Assembly (NCBI GenBank): GCA_902526005.1
Contig: CABZIW010000002.1
Location: forward strand, 186,001 to 250,000
DNA from: an uncultured Pelagibacteraceae bacterium
GTDB lineage: Bacteria; Pseudomonadota; Alphaproteobacteria; Pelagibacterales; AG-422-B15
Direction of reading: 5' to 3'
Length of the DNA: 64,000 nt
The translations under genes and the position numbers were made by a program. Positions within the stretch are counted from its first letter, which is position 1. Each line of letters opens with the position of its first letter. This document shows positions 8,021-18,200 of this stretch, one piece after another. The notes under the pieces are model-generated. The model did no database searches. It was given only the letters and a program-made list of their open reading frames with translations, and was not told the DNA's origin.

Positions 8021-8076
8021 TAAAGCAGGTCATTGGTAATGATCAGCCGCTGGAGCGTAACCAGCTAGGGGCACCA
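8003..8076 (+). tRNA. tRNA-Thr(GGU)-like gene with altered D and T loops
   Basis: A complete 74-nt cloverleaf can be drawn by hand. Acceptor arms are 8003-8009 GCCCCTA and 8066-8072 TAGGGGC (7 bp), discriminator A8073, encoded CCA 8074-8076. D arm: GCTT/AAGC around a 7-nt loop. Anticodon arm: five pairs (one G-T) around TTGGTAA, anticodon GGT at 8035-8037 (threonine). T arm: five G-C-rich pairs, GCTGG/CCAGC. G1-C72, C2-G71 and the G35-U36 of the anticodon are known ThrRS identity elements and are present. What departs from a normal tRNA is the elbow. The T loop is AGCGTAA instead of TTCRANN, and the D loop AATAGTA has one G where GG is invariant. U8, A14, one elbow G and C56 remain. It could be a working but divergent tRNA, a non-translational aminoacyl donor or a decaying gene. 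Confidence 0.7.
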
Positions 8077-10185
8077 CTAAAATCCACTTTCTCTGATTAA
8101 CGTTGATGAAATCAGATTAAATAAATTTTGAAAAATATTATAGTTTTCAGTCTGAATTTTTACTTTACCTGCTGTTTGCCATTGAACAGTCTCAACTTCT
8201 GTACTAGTAGAAAAATTAAGCTGGTACAAAGCTTCTTCTGGTCGATAAACAACTTTTCCATCTCCCTTAACTTCACGTGATGCAATTGATCCACCAAAAG
8301 TAGATACTAATGATAAGTAAGGAAGTTCTTCTGTTGATGTATTATTTTGTGAAACTAAGACAACTTCTGCTTCATCAAATTCATTATTTTTTGGAACAAA
8401 ATAGCCGCTTGTATTACCTTCAAGTTTGTCCAAATCATTCTCGCTTATAAATGCAACAACTTTAGTGTCATTGAATTGAACAATAGAAAATAATTTTTCT
8501 TTTATATTTACCCACTGTCCATTATTTAAATACTTAAGGTCTTTTATTACCCCACTCATTGGTGCATAAATTGATAGATTTTCATTTTCTTCTTTAAGAC
8601 TTTTAAGAATTTCAAATTCTACTTTTAATTGGTTTTCTAATACCATGAGATTACTCATATCAGCCTCTGATCCAATTCGACGATCTAGTTTTTGTTGTAT
8701 CATCTTTACACGCTCAATAGCCTTATCAACTTTATTTGATAAAGATGGACTCATCATTGTAATTAATAAGTCACCCTTTTCGACTTGTTGATCTGAGATA
8801 ACAAAAATCTCTTTTATCTCAGAGGCTTCTGTTGGATAGATATCGACTACTTCACCTCGATCAATCACCGCAGGAAGACTGAGTGAACTTCGCCATGGTA
8901 CTAACATTGCTGCCAAAAATACTAAGAAAATGAAAATTGATCTTAAAGAAGTCCAATTAAAGCGCATGTACCTTCTAAGTCCCCACCACTGTTTAATTTC
9001 TCTCCAAATTGGGAGTAAAATGAACCAAACAATCTCAATAATGAACAGAATGATGCCAAGAATTTTGAATGTTAAATAATAAACCAATAGAGCAATTCCA
9101 ATAAATATAAAGAAGCGATATATCCATGTCATCCATGCGTAAATGATGAAGGTCCACCTTCTTTGACTCATGAGTTGTTCCGGCGGTTGGAATTTAAATC
9201 CAAAGATCCATTCTCTAATCTGCCATCGACCTAAAGCAAAAGAGCGCGGTTGAAGATTTTCCGCTTTAAGAAAATCTGAGAGCACATAGTAACCGTCAAA
9301 TCGCATAAACGGGCTAATATTAATAAGAAGCGATGATATCCAGCTTGAAGTTGCAATAAAAAATGAAGCACTTTTGATAACACCTTCAGGGCTTACAGCC
9401 CAAACAAATGTAGCGAGAAGGGCAAGATGCAATTCAGTCAGCATGCCAGCAAAATTAATCAGTAAGCGTTTTCTATGATCAGTTAATTTATAAGCATCGG
9501 TTGTATCTGTGTACAAGAAGGGAAAAAACACCAGCATTGCAAGACCAATTGAAGAAACTTTGCATTTATAATATGTTGCAACATAAGCATGCCCAAGTTC
9601 GTGCAAGGCTTTTACAAAAACAATCGTTATACCAAACAAAATCAATCCATTAACATTAAAGAAATAAGAAAATGTTGTTAAAAATGTTTCATAGTTTTGG
9701 ATTGTTAAAAAGATACCAATAATCCCCAGAATATAAATTATAAGTCTGCTGGTTTGCGATCCAAGAAACAATGCTAAAGGTAAACTGTTTTCAAGACCAT
9801 TTCCTGGTTTGAATAATGGGATTTTAAAGAACAAATAATTATGAATAATTTTTAACAGCCAGTGCTTGTTTTGTTTCTCTTTTTGAACAACCAAAGATTT
9901 AACTTCATCACTTGTTTTTTTAATAGTTAAATTATTAAGATTTAGAAAACTGATAAATTCTTCAATTTCTTCTTGTGTAATAGACAAATTACTTTTTTTA
10001 ATTTTTTCAATAAATTCTGTTGTCTCAATTCCACTTGACCAATTTTTAAGAAGATCAAATGCTTTTTTGTTTATTGAAAAGTATTTATTTCTTAATGAGT
10101 CATAAAGAAGCCATGATGCTGAGCCGTCCTCTTTCTTTGGTCCCTCACTAAGTTTCAAATCTTGTCGGATAGACGGTACAATCAT
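8077..10185 (-). CDS. PqqD-like / M50 site-2 protease / HlyD fusion protein
   Basis: A 702-residue multi-domain inner-membrane protein. The N-terminal 5-95 resembles a PqqD-type winged helix. A membrane region (about 135-420) carries the M50 metalloprotease motif HELGH at 195-199 and a later N-x-x-P-x(4)-DG motif (INISPFMRFDGYYVLSD), which matches the site-2 protease active site. After the last helix (about 415-430) a HlyD-like biotinyl-lipoyl/hairpin region (about 435-680) projects into the periplasm. It is the last gene of the operon that begins with the giant surface protein, abutting the preceding adaptor gene. It may cleave the N-terminus of the giant protein or act as the inner-membrane part of the exporter; both are inference. 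Its TAG stop directly abuts the CCA end of the tRNA-like gene. Confidence 0.85.
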   Translation of the reverse strand: MIVPSIRQDLKLSEGPKKEDGSASWLLYDSLRNKYFSINKKAFDLLKNWSSGIETTEFIEKIKKSNLSITQEEIEEFISFLNLNNLTIKKTSDEVKSLVVQKEKQNKHWLLKIIHNYLFFKIPLFKPGNGLENSLPLALFLGSQTSRLIIYILGIIGIFLTIQNYETFLTTFSYFFNVNGLILFGITIVFVKALHELGHAYVATYYKCKVSSIGLAMLVFFPFLYTDTTDAYKLTDHRKRLLINFAGMLTELHLALLATFVWAVSPEGVIKSASFFIATSSWISSLLINISPFMRFDGYYVLSDFLKAENLQPRSFALGRWQIREWIFGFKFQPPEQLMSQRRWTFIIYAWMTWIYRFFIFIGIALLVYYLTFKILGIILFIIEIVWFILLPIWREIKQWWGLRRYMRFNWTSLRSIFIFLVFLAAMLVPWRSSLSLPAVIDRGEVVDIYPTEASEIKEIFVISDQQVEKGDLLITMMSPSLSNKVDKAIERVKMIQQKLDRRIGSEADMSNLMVLENQLKVEFEILKSLKEENENLSIYAPMSGVIKDLKYLNNGQWVNIKEKLFSIVQFNDTKVVAFISENDLDKLEGNTSGYFVPKNNEFDEAEVVLVSQNNTSTEELPYLSLVSTFGGSIASREVKGDGKVVYRPEEALYQLNFSTSTEVETVQWQTAGKVKIQTENYNIFQNLFNLISSTLIRESGF

Positions 10186-11523
10186 TTATATTCCTAAAAA
10201 CTGTCTGCTGATATTGATTGGAACTCTAAAGATATAGTAAAAAAGAGATGTCCGATCTCCGTAAATTTTTGCTGATCCTCGTAATCCAATACGCGGCGGC
10301 TCAATATTATCCTCAAGGCTAGCGTGTATTTTATAAGCTAAAATATTCTCGGCTGTTAATTCAGGTTTGTAAGAAGTTCTTAATATTTTTCCTTCAATTG
10401 AGCTAAGTGGGCTACTGTCTAAAAAAACCTTAACTCTTGCTGATTTTTCAATAAAAAGTGAGTCTTTTGTTGGTAGGTAAATTAAGAACTCAATATCGTC
10501 TGAATTTGCAATCGTTAGTATCTTTTCACCTATATTTACAGGACGACCTTGCCAATCAATAAAATCTTCAACAACAGCAACGCCCGAAACCTCTGCTTTA
10601 ATAACAGAATATTTTAATTGTTCCTCAGCATAAGCAACTTGCTTTTTTTTCAACGCAACTTCAGTTGATAGTTCAACGAGTTTTGCTTTTGCCTCATCAT
10701 TTGTAAATGAGGATTGTTTAGCCCTTAGTAATTCTGCTTCAGCAACTTCTAATTCTTGTAAGTTTATTTCGTATTGAGATTTAAAATTAAGATCATCTAA
10801 TTTTACAAGCTCCATGCCAATATCAACAGCATCATTTGTGTTAACTAATACTTTTTTCACTACACCATTCACTGGCGATGTAACAACTGACGGATTTTTA
10901 GCAATAACCTCAACTGGAGCTACTGCGGATATATTAATTGGCATTAACATTGCAAGTGCAATCGCTGATAATATTAACCACTTTAACCAACCTGAAAAAA
11001 TTCTACCAATGAATGATATGATCGATCCTCTTGATAAAAATGAGTCCAATGCATGGCTGAATGTTTCAGCAATATGTTGGAGCAGTTCTTTTTCTGTATT
11101 TGAAACTTTATTAGATCGTACAATAACTAGAGAACCTAAATCGCCCTTTATTCTTGAAATTAATGGAACAACCATTAATTCATTTGGAAAATTTTCAGGT
11201 AAATCTAACTTTGAACCATCTTCTCTTAAATCACTAATTGAAACTTCTGAAAAGACTCCCGTTTCAACTTTCTTTTTATTTATTAATCTTTCAACAAACG
11301 TAACTGTCGGCGCTGTTCTATCAACGACTGAAATATCAGAGATCGTTTGGACTTTCTGTCGACCTGTAGCAGACTTTGTGAGAAAAAATAAAAAATTATA
11401 ATCAACAACACTTCTTAACTCATTTGCACAAACGAATCCAAGTTCGGATAAGTTTTCTGCAGTCCGAAATTTTTTCTCAAGAGTAATTAATCTTGCTATT
11501 TTTATTGAAGTATTATCATTCAA
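10186..11523 (-). CDS. GAF-like / HlyD-type membrane fusion protein
   Basis: A 445-residue protein. Residues 10-165 form a cytoplasmic domain with the spacing of a GAF sensor ('LRSVVDYNFLFFL', 'LMVVPLISRIKGDLGSLVIVRS'). One membrane helix follows (about 182-203), then a periplasmic HlyD-like adaptor: lipoyl half (SPVNGVVKKVLVNTNDAV), coiled hairpin (255-310), second lipoyl half and beta-barrel. HlyD adaptors bridge an inner-membrane exporter to TolC. A cytoplasmic GAF-like domain on such an adaptor is unusual and suggests ligand-controlled export. The start overlaps the preceding adaptor stop (ATGA), and its stop abuts the M50 gene start. Confidence 0.83.
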   Translation of the reverse strand: MNDNTSIKIARLITLEKKFRTAENLSELGFVCANELRSVVDYNFLFFLTKSATGRQKVQTISDISVVDRTAPTVTFVERLINKKKVETGVFSEVSISDLREDGSKLDLPENFPNELMVVPLISRIKGDLGSLVIVRSNKVSNTEKELLQHIAETFSHALDSFLSRGSIISFIGRIFSGWLKWLILSAIALAMLMPINISAVAPVEVIAKNPSVVTSPVNGVVKKVLVNTNDAVDIGMELVKLDDLNFKSQYEINLQELEVAEAELLRAKQSSFTNDEAKAKLVELSTEVALKKKQVAYAEEQLKYSVIKAEVSGVAVVEDFIDWQGRPVNIGEKILTIANSDDIEFLIYLPTKDSLFIEKSARVKVFLDSSPLSSIEGKILRTSYKPELTAENILAYKIHASLEDNIEPPRIGLRGSAKIYGDRTSLFYYIFRVPINISRQFLGI

Positions 11524-12239
11524 AACGTTGCTGTCCCACTCATGCCTGGCAGTAATGTATCATAATTTTCATCAAATTTTGCAGTAATGTCGATGGTTTG
11601 GCTAACTGGATCAATATCAACGCCGATAGTATGAATTTTGGCACTATATGTTTGCCCATTTTCATCAATGCTGATTTTCATTGGATAACCCTCAACAATC
11701 CAAGTTAACCATTTGCTTGAAACAATCAGTTTTGCCTCAAGAATTCCAGAGCCTATGATTTCAACTAATGGCTGCTGCCTTTCAATGCTCTCAAACTCAT
11801 TTACAAATACTTTTGATACTTTGCCATCGTAAGGGGCTTTGATTATACATCGATCTGTATTTAGTTTAGCAATCTGTAATTCAGCTTCTGCACGCTTTAC
11901 ATCGATTTCTGATAACTGAACCTCGTATTCTCCAATGGATCTCATCAAGGCAAGGTCTTGATTACTCTTTAGAGTTACTCTTGCACTCTCTAATTGTGCT
12001 TCAACAACTTTTCTTTGTTCTTCAAAAAATGAACAGTCAAACTTAATTAAAATATCAGTCTCTTTAAATTCAGATCCTTCATCAACTGGAATTGAATCAA
12101 CTTTTGCAGCAAGTTCACTTGATAGTGTTGCTTCTTCGGTTGCAGTTACTAAAACACGTGTGGAATATTCTTCTGCTGACAAATTATAAGGCAATAATAT
12201 GCAGCACGCTGTTACCGCAAATGTTACAATTTTGTTCAT
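11520..12239 (-). CDS. Periplasmic adaptor (RND/HlyD type) of the giant-protein operon
   Basis: A 239-residue periplasmic protein. A signal peptide (about 1-22, ending LSAEE) is followed by a split lipoyl domain ('AAKVDSIPVDEGSEFKETDILIKFD' and 'KAPYDGKVSKVFVNEFESI'), a short helical hairpin (75-120) and a beta-barrel ending in 'PGMSGTATF'. It lacks a membrane anchor, unlike the next two adaptors. It is translated 11 nt after the giant protein stop and overlaps the GAF-HlyD start by 4 nt. It probably forms part of the periplasmic conduit to the TolC-like lipoprotein encoded at 19535. Confidence 0.85.
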   Translation of the reverse strand: MNKIVTFAVTACCILLPYNLSAEEYSTRVLVTATEEATLSSELAAKVDSIPVDEGSEFKETDILIKFDCSFFEEQRKVVEAQLESARVTLKSNQDLALMRSIGEYEVQLSEIDVKRAEAELQIAKLNTDRCIIKAPYDGKVSKVFVNEFESIERQQPLVEIIGSGILEAKLIVSSKWLTWIVEGYPMKISIDENGQTYSAKIHTIGVDIDPVSQTIDITAKFDENYDTLLPGMSGTATF

Positions 12240-12250
12240 AAAGGTATTTA

Positions 12251-15200
12251 TTAACTTACTAGAGATACAATCTTTTCGCCATAGCTATCTGCTGCTTTAG
12301 CATGAAGCTTTAATTGTTCATCAAGAGGAATGAAGGAAACTTCATCATTTGTTGTTGAATTTTCCCCATCTGACTCAGTTTCAGTTATCTCATTAAGATC
12401 AATCTCAACTTCGATAACTCTTTCTTTTCCATCTTCATCTTCAGCAATAATTTTTAGTTCAAGAACTTGCAGGCTTTCAGTTAAGAATGCTGGAGCTGCA
12501 GAGCCTGTTCTACCTTTTGAAGGGTCAGCTGCAATTTTTCCAGTTTCTGGATCAATTGTAATCCAATCAGGCAATGCTCCACCACCTTTTAGCTCAGCTT
12601 TGTACATTTTTACATTTGATTGATTGTCATCAATCACATCGACTGTAAATTGACCTGCATCCATTTGAAGACTGCTTAATTTCATTGTGCCATCAAAGTC
12701 TGTCTGTGCATTTAAATTGTTATTTGCTGTATTACTTGATGCATTGTTGTTCTCTCTGATCAAGTTTACGTTAGCGTCGTTATCAACAACCACTCTAGTC
12801 TGATCAACAAAACCTCTGGTGAAATCTTGGTCACCCTTAATCTTTGCTTTATCTAATACGATATTTATATCACGCGTGTTACCGTCCTTATCAAGAGCGA
12901 CAAGCTGAACTTCAACCTCTTCAACACCATCAGGCATTTCTGCAGTTGTCTCTCCAGTTTCAGGGTTTACCTTAATCCATTCAGGTAAAGCTTCTCCGTT
13001 AGAAAGCTGACCTGTATAAAGCTCGACATTTTTCTGGTTATCGTCATTTAATTTAACACCTACTCTCAGATCAGTATCTTCACTGCCAGTTGTCTCATTT
13101 GCAACTGCGTCCATTAATCTAAGACCACCATTGAATTTAAGTGGTTTCGAAAGAGATGCAGTATCTGCAATTGAAATAGTATCAAGTGTGAATCCATCAT
13201 TATCAATGATATTTAATTCATTAGTAATTTCTCCAGATTTTGCGGGGTTCACTTTTATCTTTTTAACAGGCTGAAGATCAAATTCTTGAGGTGGTAGTTC
13301 TGGATCTGTTGGTTCAACAATTATAACATCTGGAATAATTTTTATATCAAAAGTGTAGTCAACATAAAGACCCGCACCATCAATAGCTCTGATTGTAATC
13401 GAGTATGTGCCAGGCGTATCAATTCTACCTGTGAGTTTGTTTTCTCTAAGCCTTAATCCATCGGGTAAACTGGTTTCTGCTTCAGTCTCAGGATCAATAA
13501 TTTTATATTCAGTAATATCAAAAGCACCTGAGTCAGGATCGTCAAAAATTGGTTTGTGCCTGAGTGTGATTTTTTGGCCTGTTACATATGTTGGAAGTAT
13601 AACAGGATTGACCACCTCAGGTGGATCGTTTTTACCTGTGACTGTAATAGCGATTTGAGCTTCAACAGAAGACTCTCCGTCTGTTGCTGTGTATGTAAAG
13701 TATTCGGTTGCAGTTTCTCCAGGATTTAACTCCTTTGCATTGTCGGCGCTATAACTATAACTGCCATCAGCATTCATCGTTAAATCACCGTATGTTCCAG
13801 AAAGTGGACTACCAATAGTGCCTGAAGTTCCTGTTCCAGTTTCTTCACCTGTTCGAATAGTATTTACAGTTAAAGTATCTCCATCTGGGTCAGTATCATT
13901 AATCAATACTCCCTCTGTTGCATCTTTATCTGTTTGTGCACCCGCACCAATATCTAGAGTATCATCCACTGGAACAGGTGGGTCACTTATACCGTTAACA
14001 GTTATTGAAATAACACCAATATCTGTTCTGGTTCCATCCGTCACTGTATAATTGAAATGATCTACTGCGCTATCACCTCTCTTAAGTGAGTTAGCTGCAT
14101 CCTGATCAGCAGTGTAAGTATAACTACCATCAGCATTTAAAGTCAAAGTACCATACGTGCCCACAAGTGTGGTTCCAACAGAATCAGCGCCTCCTCTGCC
14201 CCCACCTTCAACTTGACCTGTACGCACTTCAGAAATAGTTAGAGTCTCACCATCTGCATCTGTATCATCTGCATTGATGGCTAATGCAGTGCCAGTAGCA
14301 CGAGTGATCGTCGCATCACGGTTAACTGTGTCTGTATCATCAACAGCGACTGGATCATTATCATTAATACCTGTCACAGTGAACGTTAGTTGTCCGGTTG
14401 ACGTTTCAGTGCCATCACTTACTGTGTAAGTAAATATATCTGTTCCTGTTTGGTTTGTTACCAATTGATCTGATTTATCCTGATCCGCAACATAGGTATA
14501 CGAACCATCTGCATTAACAGTAAGAGTTCCAAATTCACCAGTAAGTGCAACACCAACTGTACCGTCAGTTCCAGTTCCATTCTTTGGACCAGTTCTGATA
14601 TCAGTGATTGTAAAGTTTCCACTGGTGTCATCACCATCAACATCAGTATCATCATGATCGAGTTCTTGGTCGTCACTGATTAATCTTGTAACCGTTGCAT
14701 CCTCGTTAACGCTATCTGTATCATCAACAGCAACGATTGCATCGTTAGCTCCATTTATTGTAAAGGTAAGCGTTGCGGTAGATGAGTTTTTGTCATCATC
14801 ATCCTTTACAGTATAAGTAAATACTTCGGTGACAGTGTCGCCACCATCTAATGCTTCTGCAGCTGCTGTGTTTGGTGTGTAAGTGTAACTTCCGTCAGCT
14901 GCAATTGTCAAAGTACCATATGTCCCTAAAACACCTTGACCAGCAGTGCCTGTATTACCCGTACCACCTGATGAAATATTTGTAACTGCGAGACTTTCTG
15001 TATCTCCACCAGAATCATTCGTTAATACTCCGCCTGCCTCATTGACTGTCAATGTCTGACTTTCAGTTGCTGTGGCTGTATCTGCTGAACCAACAGGTCC
15101 CTTACCAGTTACCGTGATAGTCAGAGTTGCTATAGCAGTAGCCCCCTCGTTATCTGTGACCGTATAAGTGAATACATCATTTGCCGTTGCGTTATGTGCC

Positions 15201-18200
15201 AGTGCATCAGCAGCTGCTTTGTCAGCAGTATAAGAATAACTGCCGTCAGAATTGAGGGTCAGAGTACCATAAGTTCCATCAGTTGATCCACCCACTGAGC
15301 CTGCTGAAGCGCCAGTAATTCCTGTCACCGTCATGCTTGAACCCGTGTCAGCATCACTATCGTTTGAAAGTACTCCTGCTCCAGCATTTTTTGATGCTGT
15401 AGCATCTTCATCAACGGCGTTCGTATCGTTACTTGCACTTGGAGCGTCATTTACTCCTAAAATAGTGATGGTTATGGTCGCAGTATCCGTTCCACCATTG
15501 CCATCACTGACTGTATAAGTAAATACATCAGTTGCTGTTGCATCTTTTGCTATCGAGTTTGCATTGTTTGCATTGTAGGTATAATTACCGGTGCTTTGAA
15601 TTGTTAACGTTCCGTAAGTTCCTGTCGCAGCGCCACCGACAGATCCTCCTGAAATAGCTGAAACTGTAAGTGTGTCTCCATCTACATCTGTATCATTATT
15701 TAAAACGTCCCCTGTATTATCTCCACTTTCATTATTTTTATTACCGTCAGTTCCTGAAACCCCAGTTGAGCCATCACCAACTGTTAATGTTTGGTCTTCT
15801 GTTATGTATCCTGTTGCAGGATTACCATCCACTGCTACGTCATCCGCTACTGGAGGGGTATTATTTGAACCTGTAATTGTAATTGTAAGTGTTGCAGTAT
15901 CAGTATCATTTGGACTGCTTGCATGATCTCTTACTGTATAAGTGAAAACATCAGTTGTTGTTGCAAGATTTGCTAAACTTGTAGAGTCATTTTGATCGGC
16001 TATGTATGTATACGAACCATTTGCATTGATTGTAATTCTACCTTTAGATGTAGTATATTCTTGACCAATTGTAAGTGATCCTGATGCATGAGATACAGCA
16101 GTAATTGTAAAGTTACCTGATACATCGTCACCATCAGGGTCAGTATCGTCGTGATCGAGTTCTTGTGTATCACTTTCACTTCGAGTGATTGTAGATCCAG
16201 CATTTACAGCATCAGTATCATCAACTGCTGTGATATCATCGTTAATACCAGTCACCGTGATAGTTAACGTTGCGATACTTGCATTCTTGTCGGCATCATC
16301 TTTAACCGTGTAGGTGAATACATCATCAACGGTTTCGCTAGGATCTAGGGCTTCAGCTGCTGCTTGGTTTGCCACATATTGATAGCTACCGTTAGCTGCC
16401 ATAGTTAAAACACCGTATGTTCCAGTAACGGCGTCTGTAGCATTACCACTATTTCCAGTAACAGCGTGGTTGATCCCAGTTACAGCCAAACTCTCAACAT
16501 CAAAGCTTGCGTTATCATCATCGTTATCGATTACACCAGATGCTTCATTTACTGTTAAAGTAGCATTTTCATTGACGGCGCCGGTGTCAGCAACCGCTTG
16601 TGGACCTACACCAGTTATTGTGATGACTAAATCTGCTGTATTGGTTGTTCCACCCCCATCGCTGACAGTATAAGTGAATGTGTCTGTTCCAGTAGCGTCA
16701 ACTGCAAGTGCATCAGCATCACTTTGGTCAGCTACATACGTATAAGAACCATCTGCGGCGAGCGTTAATGTTCCATGGTTACCAGTAACAGCTTGACCTA
16801 CCGTACCGCCCGCAATTGCAGACACTGTGAGACTTGCGCTTGCATCAGCATCAGTATCATTTGATAACACGCCACTTCCCGCGCTAACAGTGAGGGTTTT
16901 ATCCTCATTAACTGCGCCTGCATCATTATTACCAACTGGATCATCGTCAAGACCTGTTATCGTAATCGTAAGAGTTGCTGTATCTGCATTAACACCATTG
17001 TCATCTTTGACAGTGTAGGTAAAAATATCAGTAATAGTATCTGTTGCATCCAGAGCTTCGGCTGCTGCTGTATTAGCAACATAGGTGTAACTGCCATCAG
17101 CTGCGACGGTTAGCGTACCATATGTTCCGAGAACACCTTGAGTAGCGTTGCCGCTGTTTCCAGTAGAATTTGAACTGATGTTAGTAACTGCAAGATTTTC
17201 CGTATCACCACCTGTATCATTTGCGATTACACCTGCACCAGCATTTGCAGTTAAAGTTGCATTCTCATTTACGCTACCAGTATCATTGCTTGCACTTGGA
17301 CCAACTCCTGTCACAGTTATTGCAAGTTCAGCTGTATCTGTATCGTTTGGACTACTTGCGTGATCTCTAACCGTATACGTAAAGTAATCTATCGCAGTGG
17401 CACCTGCAGCAAGTGTATCTTCACTTCTACCATTTGCAACATATGTGTAACTACCGTTTGCATTAACAGTTAATACACCATAGGTACCATTTAGAGCTTG
17501 TCCAACTGTACCAACTGTTGCTCCACTGCTTGAAGATTCTCTTCCTGTTCTAATTGCTGTAATAGTAAAGCTACCAGACACATCATCGCCATCTGGATCA
17601 GTATCGTCATGATCAAGTTCTTGTGTGTCCGAAACGCTTCGAGTAATAGTAGCATCTTCGTTCACTGCATCTGTATCGTTTGTTGCGGTAATAGGATCAT
17701 TCAATCCTGCAATGGTAATCGTGATTGTTGCGGTAGCAGTATCAGTTTGATCGGTTACAGTATAAGTAAAGGCATCAGTGACTGTTTCACCAGGATCTAG
17801 AGCGTCTGCAGCATCTTTATTAGCTATATACGTATATGAACCATTTCCTAAGATTGTTAATTGACCATAAGTGCCATCAACCGGTGATCCGAGGGAACCT
17901 CCATTAATGGCTGAAACAGATAATGTATCGCCATCAGCATCAGTGTCATTTAATAAAACATCACCAGTATGCTCACCCGATGCATCAGGTGTAGCATCAT
18001 TTGCACTCTCACCATCAGTAACAGTCAATGTAGCGTCTTCGTTGATGTAACCGGCATCATTGTTACCAACAGGTGCATTATTTGTTGTTGCAGCTCTTGT
18101 GACCACACGAATGAAGTCACCTTTTTCTCCGTTATCAGCTGAAAGGGTTATTCTTTTATTAGAATTTGAAACTTGCCAACCATCACTGCCTGACGTCAAA

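Noticed and set aside
8003..8076. tRNA on the minus strand at the same place
   Set aside because: The reverse complement lacks a 3' CCA and the plus-strand anticodon loop TTGGTAA is the proper tRNA-Thr form.
10814..11401. 195-codon plus-strand frame inside the GAF-HlyD gene
   Set aside because: Antisense shadow of a gene with clear domains; the product has no recognisable motif.
15333..17363. Several 60-85-codon plus-strand frames inside the giant gene
   Set aside because: They recur with the VCBS repeat and give similar low-complexity Ser/Val products, so they are shadows of the repeat.
13640..18085. Possible CRISPR-like or intergenic repeat array
   Set aside because: The period is about 360 bp, the repeats are coding throughout and diverged; no short identical repeats with unique spacers.
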